From Solibacillus sp. FSL H8-0538 (GTDB lineage: Bacteria > Bacillota > Bacilli > Bacillales_A > Planococcaceae), in NCBI RefSeq assembly GCF_038003525.1, contig NZ_JBBOPI010000001.1, forward strand, positions 2,595,001 through 2,659,000: a stretch of DNA of 64,000 bases. Direction: 5' to 3'. The notes beneath the pieces are model-generated. The model had not been told where the DNA came from. It was given only the letters and a program-made list of their open reading frames with translations, and ran no database searches. This document shows, in pieces, positions 1 through 8,794 of the stretch (position 1 is the stretch's first letter; every line of letters begins with the position of its first letter). The translations under genes and the position numbers were made by a program.

Positions 1-189
1 TGGTATTCATTATACTTATCTTTACGACCTTAAATTTGCTGATTCATTTTAAAGTCATCAATCAAGTCGCTAATTTTAACGAAAACAAAAAACATCTTCC
101 AGTTATTTGTTATAAATAACTAAAAGAGAGTTTAATTTTTGAAATATAAATAGTTGTACGTTTATCATTGATTTAGTTCTTAACTGGAA

Positions 190-838
190 TGTCAACACTA
201 AACTGGACAACTTTTATAAGGACTGCTGCTTAAACTCAACTGGCGTTAGATAGCCCAGTGTTTGATGAATTCGAATGTTATTGAACCAGTTCACATAATC
301 CCAAAGTTCAAGATCCAGCTGTTCAAGGGAAAGGAAAGTGCGTTGGTACACAAATTGGATTTTAAAACTCTTAAATGTGGCTTCTGCTCATGTCTATCAT
401 TGGGACATCCTTTTGCACTTAGTGAACGTTGAATGCCGAATGTCTCGGTTACTTCTGCCATTAATTGATTATCAAATTCGGAACCACGGTCTGTGTGAAA
501 TAATTGTACGTTGGTTAAGTTGCCTTTAATACTGCTCAATGCTCTATAAACAAGCGCTGCGTCTTTGTTTGGCCCCGAACTTGCTCCAACTAGTTCTCGG
601 TTGAAAAGATCCGTAAATAAGCATACATAGTGCCATTTTTTTCCGACACGGACGTATGTTAAATCACTAACTAAAACAGATAATTCTTTTTCTTGGTGAA
701 ATTCACGGTTTAAAACATTGGCGACAATGGCTTCATTACTACTTTTTTTCTGAGGTTTGTAATAGGCCACTGTGTAATTAGATGAAATACTTAGTTGTTT
801 CATCATGCGACTGATACGACGTCTTGAAATGAATTTTT
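190..838 (-). mobile_element. Remnant of IS3-family element A (right part)
   Basis: This is the 3' part of an IS3-family element, covering the DDE half of OrfB and a probable right terminus at about 190-210 (TGTCAACACTAAACTGGACA). The 5' half of the element is missing: the coding frame stops abruptly at 838, where the terminal repeat of element B begins. No continuation of element A is visible beyond the far end of element B at 2243, so the left part was deleted rather than merely interrupted. Confidence 0.75.
214..838 (-). pseudogene. IS3-family transposase OrfB, truncated and frameshifted
   Basis: The reading frame shows an rve/DDE integrase core: VSDLTYVRVGKKWHYVCLF carries the first Asp and LFHTDRGSEFDNQL the second. 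A frameshift near 390-405 follows the CPND motif. In the next frame the protein resumes with AEATFK, which has the catalytic Glu, and ends with the typical IS3 tail DYVNWFNNIRIHQTLGYLTP and a stop at 214-216. The N-terminal HTH_21 region is lost at the junction with element B, where only SRRRISRMMKQ remains. It is inactive on sequence grounds, being both truncated and frameshifted. Confidence 0.85.
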
Positions 839-888
839 TGAACTGCGCCCCATTCAACGGACAGTTTAATAAAAAGCGATTTGGCAGT

Positions 889-1639
889 CTAAGCTGCAAT
901 GAGGTGGTTCCGGTATTCTGCTGGAGCCATCTTTTTTAGATTCCATTGCTTGCGTGAAGTATTGTAATACTCCATTAATGATCCACCATTTGATTAATTC
1001 GAATAAGTTATTCACCGACTTCAAATCGAGTTCATCTTAAAAATACCCAAAGAATGATTCCTTTGGGGCGTTATCAATACAATTGCCTCAGCGTGACATC
1101 GACTGTAGTATGCCGATTTTCTTTACGCGTTGTTGAAATTCAGGGTGTGTGTAATGCACTCTTTGATCTGAATTAATCATTGCTTCTGGATGGATATTGC
1201 CATCTAATGCTTCTTCGAGCTTTTCTAATGTACGGTAAACGATACGCATTTTTAAACTTGTTGGGAGTTCATACGCAACGATTTCGTGTGTTGCCACATC
1301 TTTAATACATGATAAATAGTTCGGGACTGTGAGATGTTCTTGCGTTGCTTTCGCTATTTTCTTATACGGATTGGCACTTCGGATTTTCGCAAAGAAATTG
1401 TACTTATGCATTAAACTAAGAATTTTCTTATGATTCATTGGGACCACCATTAATTCTGCCAACTTCATATAGAGCTGACGGTAACCTAGTTTCCCTTTAA
1501 ACGAATCATAAACACAACGTACAAATAAATAATCCTCGTAATCACGTTCATCACGAATCGCGTGCTTTTCTGTATTTTTAACCCACGAATAATAGCCACT
1601 TCGGCTTACGCCCGTTAATTCACAAAGGTAACGCGTCAT
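889..1639 (-). pseudogene. IS3-family OrfB transposase, multiply disrupted
   Basis: The N-terminal part (MTRYLCELTGVSRSGYYSWV, then a GYRQLYMKL motif) matches the HTH_21 region of IS3 OrfB. Compared with the family, about 35 residues are missing between TVPN and YLSCIKD, which removes the first catalytic Asp (the LTDITYL region). Further damage is visible: a TGA replaces an Arg codon after QSMSR (about 1088-1090), a TAA lies in the GYF-stop-DELDL segment, and an indel precedes the terminal motif RKQWNLKKMAPAEYRNHL. The ancestral stop is at 889-891. Confidence 0.85.
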
Positions 1640-1698
1640 ATTTTTTAACTAGTATTTTCGAATGACCTCATTAATTACTTGGTACTTTTCATACGGTG

Positions 1699-2067
1699 CT
1701 AGAACCGTTTCTTCGCCTGCCTTTTGAGTTCCTCCAACTTTTTTAACAGCTCTAATTCGGCCTCTAAATATTTAATACGGGCTTCTGCTTTTTCGAGCTT
1801 TTTATCAGCTGAAGGCTGTTTAGAAGAGGGACGTCCTGTACTACCTTTTCCTCGACGTTCCTCCAAAAATCCTTGTTAACCATAAATTTTATACGTTTTA
1901 CGCCAGCGCGATAATGAAGATTGCGCTTTCGTTAACCCAATGAAATCTAAATCAAATCCGTTTTCACGAAAGATTTGTGCAGGGCCTTTCCCAGCTATAT
2001 TTTCTTCGACTGCTTTGATTTTAAAATCTGCTGTATATTGAAAGGAACGATCAGATACTGATGCCAC
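1699..2067 (-). pseudogene. IS3-family OrfA with internal stop
   Basis: The first 63 codons encode an HTH transposase OrfA (YTADFKIKAVEENIAGKG, then LTKAQSSLSRWRKTY). A TAA at 1876-1878 interrupts the frame. Without it the frame continues through the usual basic linker (STGRPSSKQPSADKK) and leucine-zipper segment (KYLEAELELLKKLEELKRQ) to a TAG at 1699. Normal IS3 expression by frameshifting into OrfB is not possible in this copy. Confidence 0.8.
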
Positions 2068-2295
2068 GTTTGAATTTAATTCTAGTTGTCGATTCTGTTG
2101 TTCGTTAAAAATAATTTTACTAATGACGATTCCCCGTTACTAAATCTTAAATGATAGTATAACGGGATTTTGCCTTTTAAAAAACACAAAAACCCCGTAT
2201 AGGTCCACTTTTTTAAAGTGTCTACTATTCGGGGTTCAGTTCAGATACTTAATCTATCTTCATTATTCAACCATAAAATTCCCAAAAAAATAAAA

Positions 2296-2333
2296 TAAAG
2301 CATAAATATTAAAAACAGAAAATTTATGCTTTA
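2296..2333. terminator. AT-rich bidirectional hairpin
   Basis: A perfect 12-bp stem (TAAAGCATAAAT and its complement) around a 14-nt loop is flanked by T-rich sequence on the minus strand. It lies 105 bp beyond the stop of the small gene at 2439-2780 and is its likely terminator. A second short palindrome (AAAAAGCATAAGCTTTTT) lies at about 2394-2411. Confidence 0.55.
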
Positions 2334-2438
2334 CGTCACATTGATATGACTACATTTGTTTGAGGAGAGGATAAAAGAAATCAATAAATATCAAAAAGCA
2401 TAAGCTTTTTACGCCTACGCTTTATCAAAAAATTGATG

Positions 2439-2780
2439 TTAAGACATCGTTATTCTTTTACAAGCTATTTTTGCTGCTGGAATTCCAACACCAGCACCCA
2501 GTGCTGTATCTACTGATTCCCCCCAAGAACCACTGCTAGCCTTTATTTCGTTCCCAGCTGTAAAAACTCCCTCTGCTACAATTTCAACACAATCATAATA
2601 GTCTGGATTAGGATTACTTTCAAGATACTGTGCAGCTAATTCGTCTGCTTTCTTTTGTATTGAAACCCGACCTTGTTCAGCCAATGAACTAAAAACACTC
2701 TCAGCTTGCCCACCAAAATGTACTATTACGTCGTTAATGTCTTGACCAGTACGATGTATATCTCCCATTTCAAATGACAT
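2439..2780 (-). CDS. Hypothetical small protein (113 aa)
   Basis: I do not recognise this protein. The start at 2780 (MSFEMGDIH) is chosen because a strong ribosome binding site, GGGAGG, lies 8 nt upstream; an earlier in-frame ATG would overlap that site. The N-terminal ~55 residues look helical (GQDINDVIVHFGGQAESVF, then AEQGRVSIQKKADELAAQY). A glycine-rich segment near residue 95 (ALGAGVGIPAAKI) follows. No signal peptide or clear transmembrane segment is seen. It sits alone between IS remnants and an acetyltransferase gene, which fits an acquired gene. The helical N-terminus is loosely like small type VII secretion partners, but there is no WxG motif, so I assign no function. Confidence 0.5.
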   Translation of the reverse strand: MSFEMGDIHRTGQDINDVIVHFGGQAESVFSSLAEQGRVSIQKKADELAAQYLESNPNPDYYDCVEIVAEGVFTAGNEIKASSGSWGESVDTALGAGVGIPAAKIACKRITMS

Positions 2781-3464
2781 ATTTTGTCCTCCCAATCATT
2801 TAAATTTGAACATGTTTTTCAGTTCACATATATTTTCTCCAACTGAGATTAATCTTATCCTTCAACAACTGACCTAAATAATCTACTGTAGCTTTTGAAT
2901 AAAGTCCGATAAAAAGTAAGTTGCAAACGCCGATTTTATACAGAATGAAAACAACTGTTTTGAAACAAAGTTTGATCAAAACAGTTGGTTATTTATCTAG
3001 TTTGGTTTTTATAATAAAGATTGATTATTTCGGGATACGAATCTTCAATTAAAACCCCCGCTAGTTCAATAAAGAAAAAGGCTATGTTATGGGAAAAGGT
3101 TGATTTATTACGTTAAGGAATCCGCTGTATATGCAAGATTTTATTCAAAATAGGATTCAGTGCAATTTCTTTTGAACAGCATTGAAAGCTTTGTTGTATC
3201 TAAGTTCAAACGATAGTGCATAAAAAGGTGTATATGAATTAAATACAGAAAAACACTTAATACATTGATATGGCAACGTTTTAAGTGTTTTATTTCGTCC
3301 CAAAACTTTTATTTGGGAATGTTATTGTGAATTTGAATGTATACTCGGAGTAAAAAATGTCCCACCAGAATGGGGTTCCGTCATAATTAATTGGGTTTAC
3401 AAATTTTGGGGGTATACAAAAAAACAAGAGCAAACTTAATTCAGTCTGCCTATACAAACAATAT
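2781..3464. other. Intergenic stretch without recognisable gene
   Basis: About 680 bp of AT-rich sequence. I see no ORF of credible length with a ribosome binding site, no RNA gene and no repeat matching elsewhere in the window. Confidence 0.5.
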
Positions 3465-4022
3465 TTAACCCTGTAAATTCACCCAATCTTTTCTTAGTAA
3501 CCCCATGTAATAAATATCGTGGAATTTTCCAAACCTAAATAGTTCCTCTTTTAAAGTCCCTTCCAAAGAAAACCCACATTTTTCATAAGAGGCAACTGCT
3601 CTTTTATTGAAGCTAAATACCTGAAGCTTTACTTTATTTAAATTCATGTAATTAAATATAAAATCAATCAATATTTTCATAGAATCTGTTCCAAAACCTT
3701 TTCCTTGGTATTCGGCTCCAATAGAAACTCCAACATGACAAGTACTGTTTTTCCAATTTACTGAGTAAATAGATATTGTCCCAATAAAGATTTTTTCATC
3801 TTTCAGCTCAATTCCGAATATATATTCATCGTTTTTAGGATTTACTTCACTTAGAAACTTTTCATGGTCACTTTTAGTTGGCGGAAATGGAATCTCATCA
3901 TTCATTAATAATCGACTTTCCACAACATCTTCAATTGCATAGAAATTTTCATAATCATCTTTTGTAATTTTACGTAAAGCGATTCTATAACCTGTTAGAA
4001 AATTTTCAATATAATGCTTCAT
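3465..4022 (-). CDS. GNAT-family N-acetyltransferase (RimJ/RimL-like)
   Basis: The 185-residue protein has the GNAT fold signature. The acetyl-CoA loop is V-S-I-G-A-E-Y-Q-G-K-G-F-G-T (residues ~100-115), followed by an N-x-x-A-x-x-x-Y-E-K-x-G-F motif (NKRAVASYEKCGFSLEG) and the terminal G-x-F-H-D-I-Y-Y-M segment typical of RimJ/RimL enzymes that acetylate N-termini or small molecules. A GGAGGG site precedes two adjacent ATG codons; the second (4022) has the better 7-nt spacing, and the ATG at 4025 is the alternative. The substrate cannot be predicted. The gene stands alone in an IS-rich segment. Confidence 0.85.
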   Translation of the reverse strand: MKHYIENFLTGYRIALRKITKDDYENFYAIEDVVESRLLMNDEIPFPPTKSDHEKFLSEVNPKNDEYIFGIELKDEKIFIGTISIYSVNWKNSTCHVGVSIGAEYQGKGFGTDSMKILIDFIFNYMNLNKVKLQVFSFNKRAVASYEKCGFSLEGTLKEELFRFGKFHDIYYMGLLRKDWVNLQG

Positions 4023-4230
4023 CATTTTTCCCTCCAATTAATTAGCAGGGAACAGCAGTAAAGGTTATTCTACTGAACCCTTGCGGAATTTTTGATCTTG
4101 TTCCTGTGAAAACGTCTAATCCAATACATGCCATCATGAGTTCATCTCCCTTTACTTTTGATAGTTATATTGTATACAAAATTAACATTTTTTTCAATTG
4201 AGTTATTTAGCAAGTCTCAACCTTTAACTA

Positions 4231-4416
4231 ATGTTTTCGATAACCTCCCCTGATTCAAGAAGACATACAAAAATATATAAATGCAAAGACAGTTCAGATT
4301 GTCCAATCAAGACACTTTGTACAAAAGCCAAAGGCAACCACCAAGTACAAATCGTTCCCAAAGCGTCGTTTAGGAAAGTTTTTGAAATGTATGTTGCACT
4401 AAAGCACTCCGTTTAA
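4231..4416 (+). pseudogene. IS1182-type transposase fragment
   Basis: About 60 residues (K-I-Y-K-C-K-D-x-x-D-C-P-I-K-x-x-C-T-K-A-K-G-N) match the cysteine-rich C-terminal region of IS1182-family transposases, which normally reads YxCxxCxxCPxKxxC. One Cys is replaced by Ser. The catalytic core and both element ends are absent here, so this is a relic. Confidence 0.65.
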
Positions 4417-4501
4417 CATAAATATCCAAAAGAAAATTATCTCACCTCTAAGATAAACAAATAATCGAACTTTGTTATAAATGATCAATCTTTTTATAAA
4501 A

Positions 4502-4541
4502 CTACACAAGAAGCGTCTTCGTGATACTTTTTCTTGTGTAG
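4502..4541. terminator. Hairpin, possible terminator
   Basis: An 11-bp inverted repeat (CTACACAAGAA and TTCTTGTGTAG) encloses an 18-nt loop. Its position beyond the tRNA terminator suggests a secondary termination or structural site; function is uncertain. Confidence 0.4.
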
Positions 4542-4596
4542 AAAATGTGTAGAAACTTTTCATTTTCTATCCTTTTCTAACGTATTCCCAAAAAAG

Positions 4597-4643
4597 GAAA
4601 AGCGCCTCAAACCCTTGATACTAAAGGATTTGAAGCGCTTTTC
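4597..4643 (-). terminator. Rho-independent terminator of the tRNA-Arg gene
   Basis: Read on the minus strand, a long stem (GAAAAGCGCTTCAAATCCTT pairing with AAGGGTTTGAGGCGCTTTTC) ends in CCTTTTTTGG. It begins 36 nt beyond the tRNA 3' end. Confidence 0.8.
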
Positions 4644-4678
4644 AGTTGGTTCAAACTTGTTCTAACTGAACCTTGATA

Positions 4679-4752
<74 letters not shown>

Positions 4753-5057
4753 AATGTATTAACATGACATTTCTGACATGAAAGACAATATTTATTATAT
4801 GCCCTATATACAATAAAGTCAACACCATTTTAATACTAAATCATTATTATAATAAAATATTTTACTAACCGTTAATTTGTTATGAACAGCAGGCAATTAT
4901 TTAAAAAAGAAACACCCCGCTCCAAGATGCGGCCACTGAAAAAATCGATTCTTCACGAAAAACGTGATATAAATTTAAATATTGCATGGAAAAATCTTAT
5001 TGAAAGAAAGATTTATACTAAATAAATCCGAATTTCATTAGTTTTTCAATACCCTCC
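4753..5057. other. Intergenic region with possible solo IS1182 end
   Basis: No gene is visible. At about 4930-4943 the sequence GGCCACTGAAAAA differs by one base from the corresponding inner part (GGGCACTGAAAAA) of the terminal repeat of the intact IS1182-family element at 47801. It may be a solo terminus left by a decayed copy. Confidence 0.4.
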
Positions 5058-5100
5058 TACAAAATAGAGCGAGATGATAACTTATATTATGCGGTTAAGC
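5058..5100. repeat. Degenerate copy of the terminator-linked repeat
   Basis: A weak, 5'-truncated match (AAAATAGAGCGAGATGATAA, then TTATATTATGCGGTTAAG) to the dispersed family described at 7046-7128. It lies directly after the ysnB stop, without a clear terminator between. Confidence 0.5.
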
Positions 5101-5109
5101 GGCTTCTTA

Positions 5110-5610
5110 TTAGCGTCCTAGTACGATCTTATCAAATAATTCGTTATTAGCATTATAACAATTTACCGTAAATTGCTGAGTTGAAATATCAATTACGACA
5201 AAACTCTTTTCTGCAACACCACGTGGCTTTAACAGGCTACCTGGATTGACGAATAATGTACCGTCAATTAGTTCCGCGCCTAATACGTGCGAATGCCCAA
5301 AGCAGACGATATCCGCCTGGATTTCCTTTGAACGGTACACCAAGTTCATTGGGGACGACTTCACACCATATAGATGGCCGTGTGTAACGAATACGCGTAG
5401 TTCGCCTGCCGTAAATTGAATTTCATTTACATAGCCCGGGTCATGGTCACAATTGCCTGCGACACGCTCAACGCCCTGTAAATAAGGATGGTTGTACGGT
5501 AATTCACTATCGCCGCAATGAATTACAGTTTGTACATCTAGATGGTAGTTTTTGACGCGTTCAATAACTGCTGCATCGCCATGTGTATCACTCATTACCA
5601 ATAGTTTCAT
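5110..5610 (-). CDS. ysnB: YfcE/YsnB-family metallophosphoesterase
   Basis: The 166-residue protein has all motifs of the small MJ0936/YfcE calcineurin-like phosphodiesterases: D8-x-H10 (SDTHGD), G33-D34, G-N53-C-D, T-H77-G-H79 and G-H106-S-H108, which together bind two divalent metals. Members hydrolyse phosphodiester bonds in small substrates; the physiological substrate of YsnB is not established. The gene is the last of an rph-rdgB-ysnB run, starting 14 bp after the rdgB stop, and B. subtilis has the same order. Length is normal for the family. Confidence 0.9.
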   Translation of the reverse strand: MKLLVMSDTHGDAAVIERVKNYHLDVQTVIHCGDSELPYNHPYLQGVERVAGNCDHDPGYVNEIQFTAGELRVFVTHGHLYGVKSSPMNLVYRSKEIQADIVCFGHSHVLGAELIDGTLFVNPGSLLKPRGVAEKSFVVIDISTQQFTVNCYNANNELFDKIVLGR

Positions 5611-5624
5611 ACCGTCACCTCAAA

Positions 5625-6218
5625 TTATTTTAAAAGAGTAGCTAGCTCTAATGCTAATTTACGAATTGCGTTCCCACGATGAGAAATCGCACCCTTTTCG
5701 TCAGCTGATAATTCTGCCATATGGCGGTCTAAAGCAGGTACGAAAAAGATTGGATCATAACCAAAACCATTTGCGCCGCGTTTTTCATGTGCTATGACAC
5801 CTTCACACGTACCAAATACTGTAGAGGTTTCCATAGTCGGACCTGCAATCGCAAGTGCACAGCAAAAACGAGCCGTACGTTGTTCTTCAGGCACATCCTT
5901 CATGTTTTCAAGCACTTTTATCATATTGGCTTCATCGTCATGGTCGCCAGCATAGCGAGCAGAATAAACGCCCGGCTCGCCGCCTAACGCGTCTACTTGT
6001 AAACCACTGTCGTCCGCGATAACAATTGTGTTTAGTGCAGCAGCTAATGTTTCTGCCTTTAGCACTGCATTTTCTTCAAATGTTGTACCTGTTTCTTCAA
6101 TTTCCATATCCGGTGCAACGTCAAACATTGTAACTACTTCGTAACCAAATGGATTGAACAGTGCTTCAAAATCTTTAGCTTTACCTTTATTTTTCGTTGC
6201 AATGACTACTTGCTTCAT
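5625..6218 (-). CDS. rdgB: XTP/dITP pyrophosphatase (RdgB/HAM1)
   Basis: This enzyme removes dITP, dXTP, ITP and XTP from the nucleotide pool by hydrolysis to the monophosphate, preventing incorporation of deaminated purines. The signature is complete: T8-x-N10-x-x-K13 near the N-terminus, [10 protein letters not shown] at 41-50, A-D-D-S-G-L at 68-73 with the catalytic Asp pair, G-F-G-Y-D-P at 151-156 and S-H-R-G at 179-182. At 197 residues it has the family's usual length. Its ATG shares one base with the rph stop codon (TAATG), so the two are translationally coupled. Confidence 0.95.
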   Translation of the reverse strand: MKQVVIATKNKGKAKDFEALFNPFGYEVVTMFDVAPDMEIEETGTTFEENAVLKAETLAAALNTIVIADDSGLQVDALGGEPGVYSARYAGDHDDEANMIKVLENMKDVPEEQRTARFCCALAIAGPTMETSTVFGTCEGVIAHEKRGANGFGYDPIFFVPALDRHMAELSADEKGAISHRGNAIRKLALELATLLK

Positions 6219-6970
6219 TAGGCTTCGCCCTTCCCAATTAAGCTCGCTAATTCACCAAGTGCTTCTCTTTGAATTTGGATTAATTGAGCAATTCCTGTTT
6301 CCCCAAGATCAAGTAGCGCATTTAGCTCTACACGTGAGAAAGTTGACTCTTCCCCTGTACCTTGTAATTCAACGAAGCGTCCATCTCCGGTCATCACGAT
6401 GTTCATATCCACTTCAGCAGCTGAGTCTTCAATATAGTTTAAGTCAAGAACTGCACCAATTTCTTCAATCATCCCAACACTTGTTGCAGCTAAATAGTCC
6501 ACAATTGGGAATTTAGCAAATGGCTTTACTTCGCCCATTTTCGCAAGGGCTTGTGTCATCGCAACGAATGCACCTGTAATGGATGCTGTTCGAGTACCAC
6601 CGTCCGCCTGGATCACGTCGCAGTCAATCCACACTGTTTTTTCGCCGAGTGCTTCTAAATCAACAACCGCACGTAATGCACGTCCGATTAAGCGTTGGAT
6701 TTCCATTGTACGGCCGTTTACTTTACCACGAGATGATTCACGTTGCGTACGCTGCTCTGTGGCTCTCGGAAGCATTGAATATTCTGCTGTAATCCAGCCC
6801 TTTCCTTGACCTCGTAGGAACCCAGGCACCTTCTCTTCAATCGTTGCTGTACAAATCACTTTCGTATTCCCTACTGTAATTAATACTGAACCTTCTGGGT
6901 GCATTAAATAATTATTTTCAATTTGAACTGGACGTAATTCATTCACAGCTCGGTTATCATGTCTAGTCAT
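6218..6970 (-). CDS. rph: Ribonuclease PH
   Basis: This phosphorolytic 3'-5' exoribonuclease trims tRNA precursors. The 250-residue protein starts with the conserved [14 protein letters not shown] segment and has the [17 protein letters not shown] motif near 53-69, the [15 protein letters not shown] helix at 86-100 and the phosphate-binding G-G-T-R at 124-127. It is the first gene of rph-rdgB-ysnB. In B. subtilis gerM lies between racE and rph; here only ~200 bp separate them, occupied by a terminator and a dispersed repeat. Confidence 0.95.
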   Translation of the reverse strand: MTRHDNRAVNELRPVQIENNYLMHPEGSVLITVGNTKVICTATIEEKVPGFLRGQGKGWITAEYSMLPRATEQRTQRESSRGKVNGRTMEIQRLIGRALRAVVDLEALGEKTVWIDCDVIQADGGTRTASITGAFVAMTQALAKMGEVKPFAKFPIVDYLAATSVGMIEEIGAVLDLNYIEDSAAEVDMNIVMTGDGRFVELQGTGEESTFSRVELNALLDLGETGIAQLIQIQREALGELASLIGKGEA

Positions 6971-7045
6971 TGTTGACCTCCTCTATATTCGCGCAATCAT
7001 CTTAACATAATTTCGGATAGCACAAAAGTAGTTGCGCCAGATTAT

Positions 7046-7128
7046 ATTAGAAAGACACATCTTGCCCAATATAGTGCGAGATGATCTCCTTCCTTATGTA
7101 GATACGAAAGTTATACTTTCTTACCTAC
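7046..7128. repeat. Terminator-linked bipartite repeat, full-length copy
   Basis: An 83-bp unit starting ATTAGAAAGACACATCTTGC and ending TTATACTTTCTTACCTAC. It consists of two imperfect palindromes: GACACATCTtGCCCaat with its partner GCGAGATGATctCC, and GTAGaTAcGAAAGTTATAC with its partner. Outer ends TTAGAAAG and CTTTCTTA are short inverted repeats. It lies directly beyond the U-tract of the racE terminator. Confidence 0.85.
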
Positions 7129-7129
7129 T

Positions 7130-7167
7130 AAAAGAAAAGACTCAAATAGATATACAATCTATTTGAG
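7130..7167 (-). terminator. racE terminator
   Basis: On the minus strand, stem CTCAAATAGA/TCTATTTGAG is followed by TCTTTTCTTTT, starting 6 nt after the racE stop codon. Confidence 0.85.
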
Positions 7168-7173
7168 CCATCA

Positions 7174-7968
7174 TTAAAATGTAATTCGGCGAATGTCTAA
7201 CTCTTCCTGATTTAGCCATCGCTCGCATATTGAACGAAAAATAGGGACAGAACCGGATGCATGAAACACATGCTTTGGCTTTTCTTCATCAGTTCGAAGC
7301 TGGCCATTGTATTGTAAAATCGCTTCTACATCTTTTGCTGTTTCTTCGGCTGAAGATAATACATGCACATTAGGTCCGACCGCTGCTTCAATTTGCTTTT
7401 GCAATATCGGGTAATGCGTGCAACCTAAAATTACTGTATCAAAGCGTTCTTCCTGAAGCGGCATTAATCCTGTTTCTACAAGATCGTACGAAAACTTCCC
7501 TTCGTATTCACCACTTTCAACAAGTGGTACAAACGTTGGACAAGCAAGTGGAATAATTTTCGCTTTCGTATTTAGCGATAGTAATGCTTGCTCGTAGGCA
7601 CCGCTTTTAATTGTGCCTTCCGTAGCGAGTACTACGACTTCATTACGCTTTGTTTTTTTCACTGCAGCTCGAGCACCTGCATTAATAACACCTAATACAG
7701 GGAAAGGCATATGTTTTTGCAAACTTTCTAATGCAACAGCTGTTGCTGTATTACAGGCTATGACAAGCATTTTGACATTCATTTTTTCAAGTGCCTTTGC
7801 CATTTGCCAAGTATATGTACGCACTTCCTGCTTTGAACGAGGCCCGTACGGACATCTTGCTGTATCACCTATATAATAAATTGTTTCATTTGGCAAAAGT
7901 TCCATAATCGCTTTTGCAACAGTTAATCCGCCTACTCCGGAGTCAATTACACCAATCGGGGCATTCAT
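7174..7968 (-). CDS. racE: Glutamate racemase
   Basis: The enzyme converts L-glutamate to D-glutamate for peptidoglycan synthesis without a cofactor. The 264-residue protein shows I-D9-S-G-V-G-G-L-T-V, the first catalytic cysteine in A-C72-N-T-A-T-A and the second in L-G-C183-T-H-Y-P. It lies 16 bp after the MarR gene ysmB, so gerE, ysmB and racE are consecutive as in B. subtilis. A Rho-independent terminator follows immediately. Length and motifs are canonical. Confidence 0.95.
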   Translation of the reverse strand: MNAPIGVIDSGVGGLTVAKAIMELLPNETIYYIGDTARCPYGPRSKQEVRTYTWQMAKALEKMNVKMLVIACNTATAVALESLQKHMPFPVLGVINAGARAAVKKTKRNEVVVLATEGTIKSGAYEQALLSLNTKAKIIPLACPTFVPLVESGEYEGKFSYDLVETGLMPLQEERFDTVILGCTHYPILQKQIEAAVGPNVHVLSSAEETAKDVEAILQYNGQLRTDEEKPKHVFHASGSVPIFRSICERWLNQEELDIRRITF

Positions 7969-7984
7969 TTGTACCGCCTCAATC

Positions 7985-8428
7985 CTATTTCATTAATAAA
8001 TGTAGTTTTTGTAAGTTTCTTAATAATTCTTCTGCTTCATTTTTGTCAAACTCACCCATAATATCACGCAAGTAATTTTGACGTTTTTCAATTACTTCTT
8101 CAATTATACGCTCGCCTTCAGCAAGTAAATGAATACGTACAACGCGGCGATCATGTTCATCACGCACACGCTGTACTAATTCATTTTTCTCCATACGATC
8201 TACTAAATCAGTTGTTGTACTAAATGCTAAATACATTTTTGTGGATAAATCCCCAATTGTCATATCACCTGATTCATGTAACCACTGAAGCGCAATAAAC
8301 TGCGGAGGTGTGATTGTATAATTACTTAAAATTTCGCGACCTTTTTGTTTAATTAAGTGTGAAATATAACGTAATTCTTTTTCTAAAATAGCTACGGATT
8401 CAAAGCTGTGTTTGTCATTATCATTCAT
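7985..8428 (-). CDS. ysmB: MarR-family transcriptional regulator YsmB
   Basis: The 147-residue protein has a MarR winged helix: helix-turn-helix around T-I-G-D-L-S-T-K-M-Y-L-A-F-S-T-T-T-D-L-V-D-R-M-E (residues ~75-100), followed by the wing with D-E-H-D-R-R-V-V-R-I-H-L (~112-123) and a C-terminal dimerisation helix. It is placed between gerE and racE exactly as ysmB is in B. subtilis. The ligand and targets are unknown. It may regulate its own operon with racE, but no operator was identified. Confidence 0.85.
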   Translation of the reverse strand: MNDNDKHSFESVAILEKELRYISHLIKQKGREILSNYTITPPQFIALQWLHESGDMTIGDLSTKMYLAFSTTTDLVDRMEKNELVQRVRDEHDRRVVRIHLLAEGERIIEEVIEKRQNYLRDIMGEFDKNEAEELLRNLQKLHLLMK

Positions 8429-8502
8429 CTAATCCATTCACTCCCCAAATACATATCGTAGTTCTATTGTGAAGTGTTTTTTCTGAAATAGCAAGTTCCC
8501 AA

Positions 8503-8724
8503 TCAGTTTAATGATAATTCTTGTAAACGTAGTAATTCAATTAGTGCCTGCGTTCGACTTGATACACCCAGTTTTTGAATCGTATTGGAAATGTGATTTC
8601 GCACCGTTTTTTCGCTTATCCCTAGTTTTCCCGAAATCTCTTTCGTTGAATAATCTTCAATTAATAACTGAAAGATTTCGCGTTCTCTTTTCGTTAACAG
8701 CGAACGATGCTGCGGGCTACTCAT
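8503..8724 (-). CDS. gerE: Spore germination / late mother-cell regulator GerE
   Basis: GerE is a free-standing LuxR-type DNA-binding protein that acts with sigma-K late in the mother cell to switch spore-coat genes on or off. The 73-residue protein is essentially one LuxR helix-turn-helix domain: L-T-K-R-E-R-E-I-F-Q-L-L (10-21), Y-S-T-K-E-I-S-G-K-L-G-I-S-E-K-T-V-R-N-H-I-S (25-46). B. subtilis GerE is 74 residues and lies in the same neighbourhood. It shows that the organism forms endospores. Confidence 0.93.
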   Translation of the reverse strand: MSSPQHRSLLTKREREIFQLLIEDYSTKEISGKLGISEKTVRNHISNTIQKLGVSSRTQALIELLRLQELSLN

Positions 8725-8794
8725 CTTGCAACACCCTCCTATCCTCTTCTATGTACAGTATGTTAAAAGAAGTTAGGCGGTGAGGGCGTTTTCA

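Larger units (their letters stand above)
839..2243 (-). mobile_element. Degenerate IS3-family element B, both ends present
   Basis: The 1405 bp element is bounded by imperfect terminal inverted repeats. The right end on the plus strand at 839 begins TGAACTGCGCCCC. The left end, read on the minus strand from 2243, begins TGAACTGAACCCC. It holds an OrfA and an OrfB on the minus strand, both broken. The flanks TTT (836-838) and GAT (2244-2246) do not form the 3-4 bp target duplication expected for IS3, so one flank was probably rearranged. It abuts and truncates element A. Confidence 0.85.
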
